The position numbers were made by a program, and so were the translations under genes. Under the pieces are notes generated by a model. That model saw nothing but the letters and a program-made list of their open reading frames with translations, had not been told where the DNA came from and did no database searches. This document shows, one piece after another, positions 12,148-22,503 of a stretch of 64,000 nt of DNA (position 1 is its first letter; each line of letters starts with the position of its first letter). Origin of the DNA: Aurelia coerulea (Eukaryota > Cnidaria > Scyphozoa > Semaeostomeae > Ulmaridae); NCBI GenBank assembly GCA_039566865.1, contig CM076951.1:19725484-19789483 (forward strand). Reading direction: 5' to 3'.

Positions 12148-13149
12148 CGACAACTGTAATCCACGGGTCACCAGGTCATGTAATCGGCGGGTCACGTTAG
12201 ATCCTCCGCGGGTCACCATATTTGCGGTCAGTGGCCGAGCGGCTATAGCTGCGAGCATTCCTACACAAACTGGTCCGTAAAAGCATAGAGGAGGTAAAAG
12301 GTACTGTTGTTTAGAAACAAGAAACAAACGTCGTCATCCGATTGTCGCTGGAAAGATTGCCGTTGTCGTTGGAAAGAAACATGGTGCCGAATGGGGCAAT
12401 AAGGTGAGTCATGATTCGCTATTTTCTTTCATAAACAACTTGCAAGTCTCTCAACCAAAACAAAAAATGTTTGGCCTTGATAAAGGTAGTACTGTGATGT
12501 TTCCCTCGAGGGGCATTTCATTCCCAAAAAATATCGTACACCTTTGGAAAAAATTCTTTTATTTTCTAGAAAAATCATCGCAAATCTGTAAAAATCCTTT
12601 GCTCTCAAAAAATCTCGTACGATTTACGATTACGAACACTGTGATTTTGACTGAGCAGTCCTTTCAATTGGAAGCAAAGGAGGCCGACACAGATAACTTC
12701 ATAAATCAGCGGTAACTAGTAATAGTATAATGCACAGGACATTCTAAAGAGATATTTGCTTTCAGTGTTTCGTGTGTTTCAGACTTGGATGATAATAGAT
12801 TTGCTTCTTTTTGTCTTACTCAATAACTCAAGGTCAAATTCCAATCTCATGCAGTGTGACACATGGAAAAAGTCTATTATCTACCTTGGTATCAATTAAT
12901 GGTTTCTAACCTTGGTCTCTAACGACTTGCATGAATTCTTTAAATTCTTTCAAAGAGCATCATGCGTGGGCATTAGCAAAGAAAGAGCGATGCCACCTTG
13001 ATCTTACACAGACCAGTATATGCAAGAATGCTCGTAGCTATAGCCTCTTGGCCACCAGCCGCAAATATAGTGACCCGTGGATTACATGACCTGGTGACCT
13101 GGTGACCCGCCGATTACATGACCTGGTGACCCGTGGATTACAGTTGCCG
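12148..13149. mobile_element. Non-autonomous TIR element, 9-bp TSD (MULE-type)
   Basis: A 1,002-bp element flanked by the perfect 9-bp duplication GTACAGAAC (12139-12147 and 13150-13158). The ends are inverted: left CGACAACTGTAATCCACGG, right its complement with one change. The inverted similarity runs about 100 bp inward and includes subterminal GGGTCACCAGGTCATGTAA blocks; the right end has one extra block. A 9-bp duplication and long complex TIRs point to Mutator-like mobilisation. It splits the RT core of the host LINE. The only long frame (12404-12715) shows no transposase motif. Confidence 0.8.
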
Positions 13150-13157
13150 GTACAGAA

Positions 13158-13281
13158 CCTTGTGGTACACCACAAGTAATTGAAAGTAAACTGGAATTAC
13201 TTCCATTCACAGAAACATACCTTGTGGTACACCACAAGTAATTGAAAGTAAACTGGAATTACTTCCATTCACAGAAACATA
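13158..13281. repeat. Exact 62-bp tandem duplication in the LINE
   Basis: The block beginning CCTTGTGGTACACCACAAGT at 13158 repeats at 13220, giving 2 x 62 bp. It duplicates part of the LINE codons upstream of the GVPQGS box, right beside the TIR element's target duplication, so it may date from that insertion or its repair. Confidence 0.85.
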
Positions 13282-13501
13282 TTGCTTTCTATCAGATAAA
13301 TAGGATCTACTTAAGCTCCCTTACTGTCGATATTGTAACGAATTCAGTCATCTTTCAACAAAACATAAACAAAAAACCAAATCAACCATTTTCTGAAACC
13401 AACTGATCTTTGTATTTTTGTAAAAACAGAATGCAAGATAAAATCGAAGTTTGATAGGCCCGAAAGTCATGTGCACGTGGGCCTAAATTTTCCAAACTCG
13501 A

Positions 13502-13831
13502 ATGGCTTCTTTGGCAGTTTCATACTTTAATGAACAGCTGTCTATGCTCACCGACATGATCCTTCAACAACTTGAAGCATCAAGAGCCAAAATAATTGAT
13601 CTCGTTGCTTCTACAACTTTGTTAAAAACCAAAGAAACAGAGATATCACAGCCAGACACGCAGCTTCATCCGACCGCAACCAGCTATGAAGTTCATGAAA
13701 CCCTCATTGATAATATCTTTTTTACAGGAGAACGCTACCAAGTTGGTTTACCATGGACAGTCGGACACGTTGATTTACCCCCTAATTATGAAATTAGCTT
13801 CATGTGTCTTTACAACCAACTATCAACGTAG
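13502..13831 (+). pseudogene. BEL/Pao pol relic, continuation after the insertion
   Basis: From about 13694 the frame gives HETLIDNIFF and then RYQVGLPWTVGH, the conserved stretch between protease and reverse transcriptase in BEL/Pao pol. It continues the reading of the 10111-10923 segment across the 8-bp duplication. It stops at 13831, where a 55-bp tandem repeat begins. The first 60 codons (13502-13690) are unrelated to pol: they start at an ATG and look helical (ILQQLEASRAKIIDL). They may be a 5' inverted piece of the LINE or a third insert; I do not recognise them. Confidence 0.65.
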
Positions 13832-13984
13832 CAGCGTATCAACTAAAAATCGGACTTAGGTTCTCCTTGACTGCGTATCAACGTAGCAGCGTATCAACTA
13901 AAAATCAGACTTGGGTTTTCCTTGACTGCGTATCAACGTAGCAGAGTATCAACTAAAAATCAGACTTAGGTTTCCTTCACTGCG
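13821..13984. repeat. 55-bp tandem repeat, three copies
   Basis: TATCAACGTAGCAGCGTATC begins copies at 13821, 13876 and 13931 (last variant GCAGAG). The unit also has an internal TATCAACt echo. It truncates the BEL/Pao pol frame. Confidence 0.9.
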
Positions 13985-15421
13985 ATCTGCATTATTTTGG
14001 ATTGTGTTGCTCTTCCGTTTTGGTTTGACAATTATCTGATATAATTTATTTTCTGCTTGTTCAGTTATTTTTCATGACATAGAATCAAATAAATGGGAAA
14101 TCATGTTGCTTCTTTTATATAGTTTACTTGAACCAGTATCAATTAATTGAAAATTGGTGGCTTTGAAAAAGTATGGGGTATTCTAGAATTGCTCCACTTT
14201 TTTTTTACTTGTTGCAGATATTCATCTAAAATATATGCCAAATGTTGCCTACACACAACCTCGTTCCCAGGGTGTTCTGACGTCATACGCTGGTCACGAA
14301 GCCGAAAGAACACCCTGGTACACTTGGCATCAATCTTGCCAATATATGGCAAGATGCGCCCCATTATGGATTTGCAGTTTGCTAGGCAACGATAATCGAC
14401 GAAAAATGGTTGTTGCTCTAGCGCTAATTCTGAAGTATATAAATTGAGAAATTAAAAACAAGCACTTTGAGGACCCTATTTTAGCCCTTTTTAAGGTATT
14501 TAATCATTAATCCGGGGTTAGCAAGTGCATTTAGTAGGAAAACGAGCACGATCCATTTGGGTGGAAAAAGGGCCTAAGTTGAAATTTTCCAGAATTTCCC
14601 CCACAGCTTTGAAAAAAGAATGGCTCGTTATTCAGCGAATTTTAGAGATAAATTTGAGATTAAAAGTGTTTTAGTGAAAGAATACAGTTTTCCGTCGATT
14701 TTTGACATGCCGCGGCCGTTTACTCCTCGCAAAACGGAGTTACGGCGTAAAATGGGGTAGGCCGAAATTATTCCCCATTTTTGGGGGGCACGCGCTCCGC
14801 TTCTAGGGGCAATATTCAACCCCAAATTACGTTATTAGACTTGCAGACGAATGGTCTCTTGAAAACTTTTTTTCCGTTTTGAAATCGGGCTTGTAACCAT
14901 GGAGCATCGACTCCAAGCGTAACCTCGGGTCGGAAAATCGCAACATTTATTTTCAACCTCCTGTTATGACGTCATAATGACCCCAACATTTCCTGAAACT
15001 CCGAAATTCGGATGCACCGTGGTCCATTACCCGTCTTAAACTCCTCACTTGCCCCATACACCCCATTGATTTTGTGAAATTACCGATTCAATAAAGGCCA
15101 TTTTTGAATGGGAGCCAGTTATAATCTGATTTTGCTGTTGTTTTCGAATAGCCAATCAAATTGTCGAACGGCCTCCTGTATCCCAGAGTAGAGGTAGAGC
15201 AACAAACTCACTCTGGGGACGAGATTGGCCTACACATGTATTTGATCATATCCAACTCAATGTGAACAAAACGTTTCAATTTAGTGCCTTGTTTCATTGT
15301 TTCAATCATGTTGGTAATAATCATGATCATCATAACTTAATATCTTCTTATTGTCATAGCAACGAGAACAAAAAAGATAATTTAATTTAATCACGTGATT
15401 TTGATTGTTTGCATCAAAGTC
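13985..15421. other. No gene recognised
   Basis: Non-coding spacer. Frames near 14150-14450 overlap on both strands and show no domain. Phrases such as CCCAGGGTGTTCTGACG suggest old MITE debris but no ends could be set. Confidence 0.35.
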
Positions 15422-16395
15422 GGCCAGGTCAAAAACGCGGAAAACGCGGAAAAACATTTGAAGTTTCTGAATGGCGAGAAACAGTGTTTATTGTGTTAAA
15501 ATATAGGTAAGAAACCTCTAAATAAGCCAAATATTCCATCAAGAAGACAAACAAGAAATTTCCACGTGTTCCGCGCTTTCGTTTTTGCTATAGGTGATTT
15601 TCGAAAACGCGGAAAACGCAGAAATATCTTTATATGAACTTTTATCAGTAGCTTTTCGCAAATATAGACGAGTAATACGTTAAGCTTTCTCTCGTGATGA
15701 ATTCTTTACCAAAATAGACTTCGTAGATCCGAGTGAAACTTTTTGATCATAAGATTTAAAAATTAATGGGCCTAAGTGGCCTATCAGGAATTCGAGGGGC
15801 AGTTTGTTTATAATTTCTCGACCGTATCCCTTTATGATGCTATGGGCGGATGCAGCATGTTATGTCGCCATAATGAAGCAACGAAATAAAATTAGAGCCT
15901 CCTCCTTTGTAGAATAAAATCTTTTCCGCGATTTCCGCGTTTTCGTTTTTGCTACAGGTGATTTTTGAAAACGCGGAAATATCTTTATATCAACTTGCAT
16001 CAGTAGCTTTGCGCAAATATAGACGAGTAATACGTTAAGCTAGAGCTTTCTCTCGTAATGAATTCTTTATCAAAATAGACTTCGTAGACTTTGGATCATA
16101 AGATTTAAAAAGTAATGGTCCTAAGCGGCCTATTAGGAATTCGAGAGGAGTTTGTTGATAATTTCTCGACCGTATCCCGTTATGGTGCTATGGTGCTATG
16201 ATATAAAGAGATTTCCGCGTTTTCGAAAATCACCTATAGCAAAAACGAAAACACCGAAAACGCGGAAATTTCTTGTTTGTCTTCTTGATGGAATATTGGC
16301 TTATTTAGAGGTTTCTTACCTATATTTTAATACAATAAACGCTATTTCTCGCCATTCAGAAACTTCAAATGTTTTTCCGCGTTTTCGACCTGGCC
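15422..16395. mobile_element. Non-autonomous TIR element, 10-bp TSD (MULE-type)
   Basis: A 974-bp element flanked by a perfect 10-bp duplication CATCAAAGTC (15412-15421 and 16396-16405). The terminal inverted repeats are about 190 bp (15422-15615 and about 16205-16395), starting GGCCAGGTC and containing AACGCGGAAAAACATTTG. Between them lies a direct duplication of about 270 bp (from about 15575 and about 15940; both copies carry AGACGAGTAATACGTTAAGC). No ORF of note. The 10-bp duplication suggests Mutator-like mobilisation, as for 12148-13149, although the TIR sequences differ. Confidence 0.8.
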
Positions 16396-16872
16396 CATCA
16401 AAGTCCAAATAATTACCAAGTTTAAAGATTATAGCTACTATAACAGTGAAGAAAAGATTGGGTGGAATCAACCCCCCCCCCTCCCAGGTATTGACCGCTA
16501 CCCCCCAGGTATTGACCACGTCAAAACACCCAGGTGAGATAGGGTTAAGGGATATCTAGCTAACCTGGATATCCTATACTCTTCATAGAGTTTTCTTAGT
16601 ACAGGGTTACAGAGTTCTTAAACCAATACCTTCAGAAATTTTGCAGATCATGACCAACACAAAGACACTGGACTGAATTATCAATTCATTTTGCTGTTTC
16701 CCCCATGCAGTGGTGTGGTGTAACTTACTGCTCGTTCGTTAGTGGACATATGTGCCCCTCAAATAATATTTAAAGTTAGATTAGTATTTTGGTTCCAAGC
16801 TGACTTCTACTTTCAAGAGATATCCTATACTATTGATAGAGTTTTCTTGGTGCAAGGTTACAGAGTTCTTAA

Positions 16873-19588
16873 GGTAGTTCCACAACAAATAACTCAAATT
16901 TGAACTTGTGCCTGTTACATGGAAACTTATCAATGTTTTCTGTTACGTATAGTTTGATATTAGAATTTCTGGAAAAAAATTTTTAATTTATGCAAATCTG
17001 ATGACGTAACAATCATAATCATAATCTCAAAGTCACTATATTTTCATGTAAGATATTTCAGAAATGGGAAATGCCACATAGCCCAAACTTTTACAGCTTT
17101 TGGAGGACACCTTCCTCAAGGGACAGAATCTGACTGAGATGAGATAATCAAAAAGTTTCACTTCTGGCCCTCTAACGCTACCTCTGGATTAAAACTGCCA
17201 AATTTCAAGACAACTGATCAAGTAGAAATGAAAATATCTTACACGAAAATCTACCATATCCTGAAAAAGTTGATTTTGAGAAATCATGAAAAGAAAGTTG
17301 ACGAAGAGAGCAGTCACTAATAGGCTCCAGCAACATAGGATTCTCCACCTTCTTTTTCTCTTTCCTGGTCAATGTACCCTTTTTTGATACTTCTGAGTTG
17401 CTTTCTTCTTCTTTTTACAATTTCAGAGTCTTTTTTCTCAATGCTTCTCACTCTGACTTTTAGCTTTTCAGCGGATAGCATCTTGGTGAAAATGCCAGAC
17501 TCAACATTAAAGTGTTTCAGAACAGCATGAACTCCGAATGGCCCTTCATTGAATTCTAGAACAGCTGAATTTACTCCCATTTCCAAGACATCTCTCTCCA
17601 CATAAATGTTTTTTGGACATTTTGTCCAAATAACATTATTTAAGGCTTCATTTGCATTTTGTGTTTTCCCATGCAAACACTTCTGTAGTAGCTCATCACT
17701 ACTCAGGTCTGCAAAAATTGGCTTGAGCAACTCATGTATCCACATAGGAATGTTAACTGTCCTCTTGTATTTCTTACTACCTTCATCTTGGTCTCTTTTC
17801 CATTTGCACCAAGAAGTAGTCCCTGATGGGCAAAATCGATGTCGGTAACTGTCGTCTGCAAAATCTGTTGAGTGCCAAAGAACAGCCCCAATAGCCTTCT
17901 TCATAGGATATAAATTGCCTTTATTTTGTCGAATAGCTAAGCCAAAGTAATTTTGTAAAGAATTGATTACCTTGTCTGTTAATTTACCTCTCCCAGAAAG
18001 TGGGGTTCGCGTATTTTGATATGACTTTCTGAGTACTCGTAGACGATTTCCGAGACGCTTCTGGATATGCCCAACGCATTCAAGCTTCTTTGGAGTGATA
18101 CCGAATTTCTCATATGGTTTTGCAGCAACAACCTCTTTAAATGATGTTGTATCTCCATCTCCTATATAATCCTTGTAAATCAATCCATGTTTGTCAACTG
18201 ATGCACAAAAAATGTGAACCGCTCCAGCAGCCTCCATAGCTCCAGATGATTTCTTGTGATTTATTTTGCAATTGTGGTCAGCAAGCCAGCTTTCATATTC
18301 TGGCGTTCCCTTCTTTGACTCCCCTATTCGACAAGCTTTGCAATTCTTTGTGAACACTGCAGTGTCCAAACACTTTCCGGAGGATATTGCTGTTACAACG
18401 CCATTTAGAGACCCATGACCACGCTTCTGCCATGACCCGTCCAAAGAGCACTGGCACAGATGATTGTTTTCCACTTCTGTAGCATCAGATTGCTTGACCT
18501 CTAAGGCTGCCTTTGATTTTGATGCATCTGCTGCATTTTCATAAGCATTTGATAATTCCCTATTGAGGTTTGCATATCCATTCTCTGAAATACCCTTCAT
18601 GTTCATGCATCTTGAAAAGTTCTGAATTGCCCAGTGTCCTTTACCCATTTCACGGAAAGCTATCACTGACCTTACATTGACATCAAAAAACTTTCTGCCA
18701 CGTCCAACGGTTGGTGAGCACTCCTTTGACAGGAATTTACTTTCTTCCCACGAACAAGAGATACAGCTGATCCTAATCTTATTTGCAAAACCCATTCTTG
18801 ATTTGGGCACATTGATAACTTCAATCACAGAGCCACATTCTGGACATTTTCCGAGTGATGATATCAAATCAATAAGAATGCTCATGTTTATTAAAACAAA
18901 GTAGTTGGTACTATCTTCATCAGTCATATCATTTCTTACATCATCTGTGGAAAGCTTTGGCTTCTTTGAAGCAGATGGTCCCTCGCCTGCAAGACGATTT
19001 CCTTGTTGACTGGTTTCTCCCTCAACATTTGGCTGAGTTGGTTCACCGGGCCTAGCACCCAAAACATCAACTTCCCCTTCATTCCTTGCAGTGTGCTTGT
19101 TCCCATGAAAGCTCCTTTTCTTAAAAGCAGACGAGCGTGATCTTTTCTTAGTCTTCTTTGAACCCATAGTCACCAAAAGCCAGGCAAACGCTATTGGAAA
19201 TGTATTGGAAAACTTTTTGATCATGCACAAAAAGTTGAAGCGACGAGAAAATTGGAAAATGAGGTCCACACGAAAAAGAGGCAAGGATAGATATTAGCTA
19301 TGAGGCTATCGGAAAAGGAATGGAGCCTATGAGCAAGAAAAGGACTTCAGCAGAAAAATTGGTTGCAAATTGCCCGAAAAAAATGAAAGTTTTTGCGTTG
19401 CTAAGGCGTTGCTATGGGAGCTTTGCTGTACCACTGGATAAGAAAGTTTACTTTTCTGATAAAACTCACTCAGGAAGTACTCTAAATTTATCCTAACATA
19501 ATCTTCATTAGTTAAGGCATAGCTTTGGAAGAAAAAATAAAATACAAGAAATTTAAGAAAAATTTACTTTTTTTGCTGTGGAACTACC
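16873..19588 (-). mobile_element. Kolobok-like DNA transposon with TTAA target
   Basis: A 2,716-bp element bounded by inverted ends GGTAGTTCCACAACAAA and the complement TTTGCTGTGGAACTACC. It lies at a TTAA (16869-16872); the right copy reads TTGA (19589-19592), one change. Removing element and one TTAA restores the tandem-array phrase TTCTTAAACCAATACC. Kolobok and piggyBac both target TTAA; the encoded protein is not piggyBac-like. The transposase frame is on minus. Confidence 0.85.
17317..19167 (-). CDS. Transposase of the TTAA element (Mutator-like/Kolobok-like DDE domain)
   Basis: The open frame extends up to 19284, but the Met at 19167 (MGSKKTKKRSRSS) is the better start. It begins a lysine/arginine-rich nuclear-localisation-like tail and gives about 616 residues; upstream codons look like leader. 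Next comes a Cys pair motif (CPECG ... CISC) of zinc-ribbon type. The core shows CSLDGSWQKRGHGS, HNCKINHKKSSGAMEAAGA, YIGDGDTTSF, LECVGHIQKRLGNRLR and, late, NEALNNVIW. These are hallmarks of the metazoan Mutator-like transposase domain family; the Asp in DGSW, the Asp in GDGD and the Glu in NEAL are my candidates for the DDE triad. There is no internal stop. The intact frame, matched TIRs and near-perfect TTAA pair suggest a recent, possibly still functional autonomous copy. Confidence 0.85.
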   Translation of the reverse strand: MGSKKTKKRSRSSAFKKRSFHGNKHTARNEGEVDVLGARPGEPTQPNVEGETSQQGNRLAGEGPSASKKPKLSTDDVRNDMTDEDSTNYFVLINMSILIDLISSLGKCPECGSVIEVINVPKSRMGFANKIRISCISCSWEESKFLSKECSPTVGRGRKFFDVNVRSVIAFREMGKGHWAIQNFSRCMNMKGISENGYANLNRELSNAYENAADASKSKAALEVKQSDATEVENNHLCQCSLDGSWQKRGHGSLNGVVTAISSGKCLDTAVFTKNCKACRIGESKKGTPEYESWLADHNCKINHKKSSGAMEAAGAVHIFCASVDKHGLIYKDYIGDGDTTSFKEVVAAKPYEKFGITPKKLECVGHIQKRLGNRLRVLRKSYQNTRTPLSGRGKLTDKVINSLQNYFGLAIRQNKGNLYPMKKAIGAVLWHSTDFADDSYRHRFCPSGTTSWCKWKRDQDEGSKKYKRTVNIPMWIHELLKPIFADLSSDELLQKCLHGKTQNANEALNNVIWTKCPKNIYVERDVLEMGVNSAVLEFNEGPFGVHAVLKHFNVESGIFTKMLSAEKLKVRVRSIEKKDSEIVKRRRKQLRSIKKGYIDQEREKEGGESYVAGAY

Positions 19589-20720
19589 TTGAACCAATAC
19601 CTTCAGAAATTTTGCAGATCATAACCAACGCAAAGACACTGAACTCAACTAACAATTCATTTTGCTGTTTCCCCCATGCAGTGGTCTTCCTGCTCGTTTG
19701 TTAGTGGACATATGTGCCCCTCAAATAATATTTAAAGTTAGATTAGTATTTTGGAACCAAGCTGACTTCTACTTTCAAGAGATATCCTATACTATTGACA
19801 GCGTTTTCTTGGTGCAAGGTTACAGAGTTCTTAAACCAATTCCTTCAGGAATTTTGCAGATCATAGCCAACACACAGACACTGGACTGAACTAACGATTC
19901 ATTTTGCTGTTCCCCCATCCAGTGGTGTGGTGTAACTTGCTGCTATTTTGCTAGTGGACATATTTGCCCCTCAAATAATATTTAAAGTTAGATTAGTATT
20001 TTGGAACCAAGCTGACTTCTACTTTCAAGAGATATCCTATACTATTGACAGCGTTTTCTTGGTGCAAGGTTACAGAGTTCTTAAACCAATTCCTTCAGGA
20101 ATTTTGCAGATCATAACCAACACAAAGACACTGGACTGAACTAACGATTCATTTTGCTGTTTCCCCCATCCAGTGGTCTTCCTGCTCTTTTGTTAGTGGA
20201 CATATTTGCCCCTTGAATAATAATTAAAATTTTGGTTCCAAGCTGACTTCTACTTTCAAGAGATATCCTATACTATTGATAGAGTTTTGTTGGTGCAAGG
20301 TTACAGAGTTCTTAAACCAATACCTTCAGAAATGTTGCAGATCATAACCAACACAAAGACACTGGACTCAACTAACTATTCATTTTGCTATTTCCCCCAT
20401 CCAGTCGTCTTGTGCAATTTACTGCTGTTGTCTTAGTTGACACATATGTCCCTCAAATAATATATAATATTTAAAGTTAGAATTTTGGCTTGAAGCTAAC
20501 TTCTACATTCAAGAGATATCCTATACTTTTAATACAGTAGAAACCCGCATAAAAGAACCTAGGTTTTTCTAGGCAGCCTGAATAGTTTCTTAATTAAATG
20601 GCTGCTATTCTAAATTCCAGCCTGTAAGGTTCTTATAGTTTTCTTGGTGCAAGGTTACAGAGTTCTTCAATCAATACCTTCAGAAATTTGCAGATGATAA
20701 CCAACACAAGACGCTGGTCT

Positions 20721-21099
20721 GGACTCAACTCGCAATTATTTTTGCTGTTTCCTGAGAAGATGTCAGTGACAAAAGAGATTTTAGAATTTTCATAGGAATG
20801 CTGTTGGGTCCAAGTGATTTATTGTTGATTGATCGTCGTGAGATCAAGTACCTTCATTGATATTTGAGGTAATTCCATGAATTTTGCATGAGAACATTAC
20901 TAATTCGTTAGGAATATGATATCATAAAGATTGATGACGTCATAGAAATAATAAACTGCTGATGTCAGCAAAAATAAATAGATAATATATCAAATGAATG
21001 TACTCATTGAGACGAACCAAATAGTAAATGTAGAGATTTAGTAACAAAGAAAGAAGTTAGAGCCATTTTAAAGAATTTCTTTGTGACAACTTCAAGGCA
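20721..21099. other. No gene recognised
   Basis: Spacer after the tandem array. Near 20540-20640 the phrase ATAAAAGAACCTAGGTTTTT resembles, in inverse, 35360-35390 and may be a MITE end. Confidence 0.35.
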
Positions 21100-22503
21100 C
21101 TGTTCATGGAGAATTGTTTATTTTTACGGAAACAAATCATGAGTTGCATGCCCATCCTGCAGAAAAATTTGCCTCATGGCAGCTGTAATTGTGAGATGAG
21201 TTGGCTTGGAACATTTACTGCAATACTTCTCTTCCAGGCACAGTGCACCGTGCCAATCAATGTTATCTGGATTCTTCTTGATGAACAGTTTTGTGGGATC
21301 GGTGGCACAGGGCGGTCTTATCTCAACTATTGTTCATTATTGGTTGAGCTCCCTGATACTGCGAAGGAACTGTTCATCAGCGATACTACGCAGCTTCTTT
21401 GAAGTGCAATGTTTGAATGGCGGAACAATATTTTTGGGCCTGGTAAGAGGAGACATCACCGTTTTACATCGTCAATGGATGGTTGTGGCATTTCATCATC
21501 TAGTATCGGTTGCAACAGTGGTCCTTCACACTTGCAATCAAATAACCAATGATTCGGTGACACACCAAATTCATCTTGAATCCTTGTGATACTCCAGCTA
21601 CTTGGAAGCACAGTAAGCACCTGCATTTGCCCCCCCCCCCCAAGAGAAGTGGAGATACTACCAGCTACAATCACATATTTTGCAGAGGTTCATAGCGGTA
21701 TCCTTGTAAGCGGCAAGGCGAAGTGATTCTTTGCTGTCCTTTGTCCTGTTTGCTTCCACACAGATTCTTAAAAACCAGCTGCGGTCATCTTTCACACTTT
21801 GCCAACACTCCATTGTCTTCAATGTGCAAGTTCTGCATGCCTTGTATCCATCAGCGGAGAAGATCCTTGGTTATTTCACCAACTATCGTTTTTGAGCTTG
21901 ATGCATTGTCCACTACCGGCAACTCTGTTGTAAATGGCTCTGAATCAGTGATCTCACAGTTGTCGTCATTTTGTGGGGGTATTCAGGTATTGTTCACCAT
22001 GCACTGACTTAGCATAAAGTCTGTTGAAGATGTAAGTTGCATTTTGATGAATACTGTCCATGTGCAACCCCCAGAAAATGACTTTGATGAATCCACTAGG
22101 ATCTACAATGTAACCCTCGTGTTTCGTAATTGATTGGCCACCAAAATTCGGTCCATCAAGCTGTGCAACCTTCCCTTTCACCGCAACAAGTTGTTAAGCA
22201 GCTACTTGTGTCAGAGAGCCAATTGTCAGATCGCTGTCCAAAGACTTGTACACAAAACTGACATCTGTTGGTGTGATTGTTGTTCTCTTTCCAATCACTA
22301 CATCATTTGTTCAATACTTGTCGTTTAGTGTGAAGTCAAAATATTGACTGGCAACTTTTGTAGTGCGTACGACACAAGACACCTTGCTTGTCAATGGCAA
22401 AGCACACACTTTTGACAACATCCGTCTCTTTTTTGCAAATTGCAGTTCATATATCTTGAATAGCCACATATTTTTACAGGTGATACTGACTGTATATAGC
22501 ACT
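21100..22503 (-). pseudogene. Decayed OB-fold (RPA-like) coding relic
   Basis: The clearest part is 21966-22181: minus codons start VKGKVAQLDGP, pass EGYIVDPSGFIKVIFWG and end YLNTP. This is the beta-barrel pattern of OB-fold domains of the RPA type, with the (V/I)xDxxGxIKxxxWG core, which bind single-stranded DNA. Upstream, 22311-22502 gives KVSCVVRTTKVASQYFDF in a related style. Downstream, ITDSEPFTTELP and a Cys-containing stretch continue in shifted frames. In-frame TGA/TAA and several frameshifts make it a relic. A second piece at 21456-21674 (LTVLPSSWSITRIQDEFGVS) recalls another cnidarian repeat protein and may not belong to it. Domestic gene decay and transposon cargo are both possible. 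Confidence 0.5.

Larger units (their letters stand above)
10924..13330 (-). pseudogene. LINE reverse-transcriptase relic inserted in BEL/Pao
   Basis: Reading minus, the relic runs from YLSDRKQYV through GVPQGS and LGPLL (split by the TIR element at 12148-13149), then the catalytic box LFADDTNNY near 12060. It ends in the C-terminal region LYNALFLSFLQYGLIVWGQ (about 11700-11650) and KLQKK. At least one stop and frame changes are present, so it is dead. The 3' end lies at 10924, where the minus strand carries a short (TGAAAC)n tail, a usual LINE 3' end. The RT motifs fit the Jockey/CR1-like non-LTR group. No endonuclease domain is left, so the copy is 5' truncated. An 8-bp duplication ATGAAGTT flanks the whole insertion (10916-10923 and 13686-13693). 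Confidence 0.8.
16550..20720. repeat. About 250-bp tandem array, split by a transposon
   Basis: The landmark GATATCCTATACTATTGA recurs at about 16568 (variant), 16818, 19781, 20031, 20262 and 20515 (variant). Intervals are about 250, 243 (after removing the 2,716-bp insert and one TTAA), 250, 231 and 253 bp. Each unit holds AACCAATACCTTCAGAAATT, GCTGTTTCCCCCATGCAGTG and CAAATAATATTTAAAGTTAG. Short repeated frames (19662, 19948) are by-products. Related units occur at 27228-27545. Confidence 0.85.

Noticed and set aside
12404..12715. ORF in the 1-kb TIR element as transposase
   Set aside because: 103 codons, no DDE or zinc motif; element looks non-autonomous.
19662..20139. Two near-identical ORFs in the tandem array
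   Set aside because: They are the same tandem unit read twice, with no domain.
21106..21589. Plus-strand ORFs of 98 and 127 aa
   Set aside because: Overlapping frames opposite the OB-fold relic; read as shadows.
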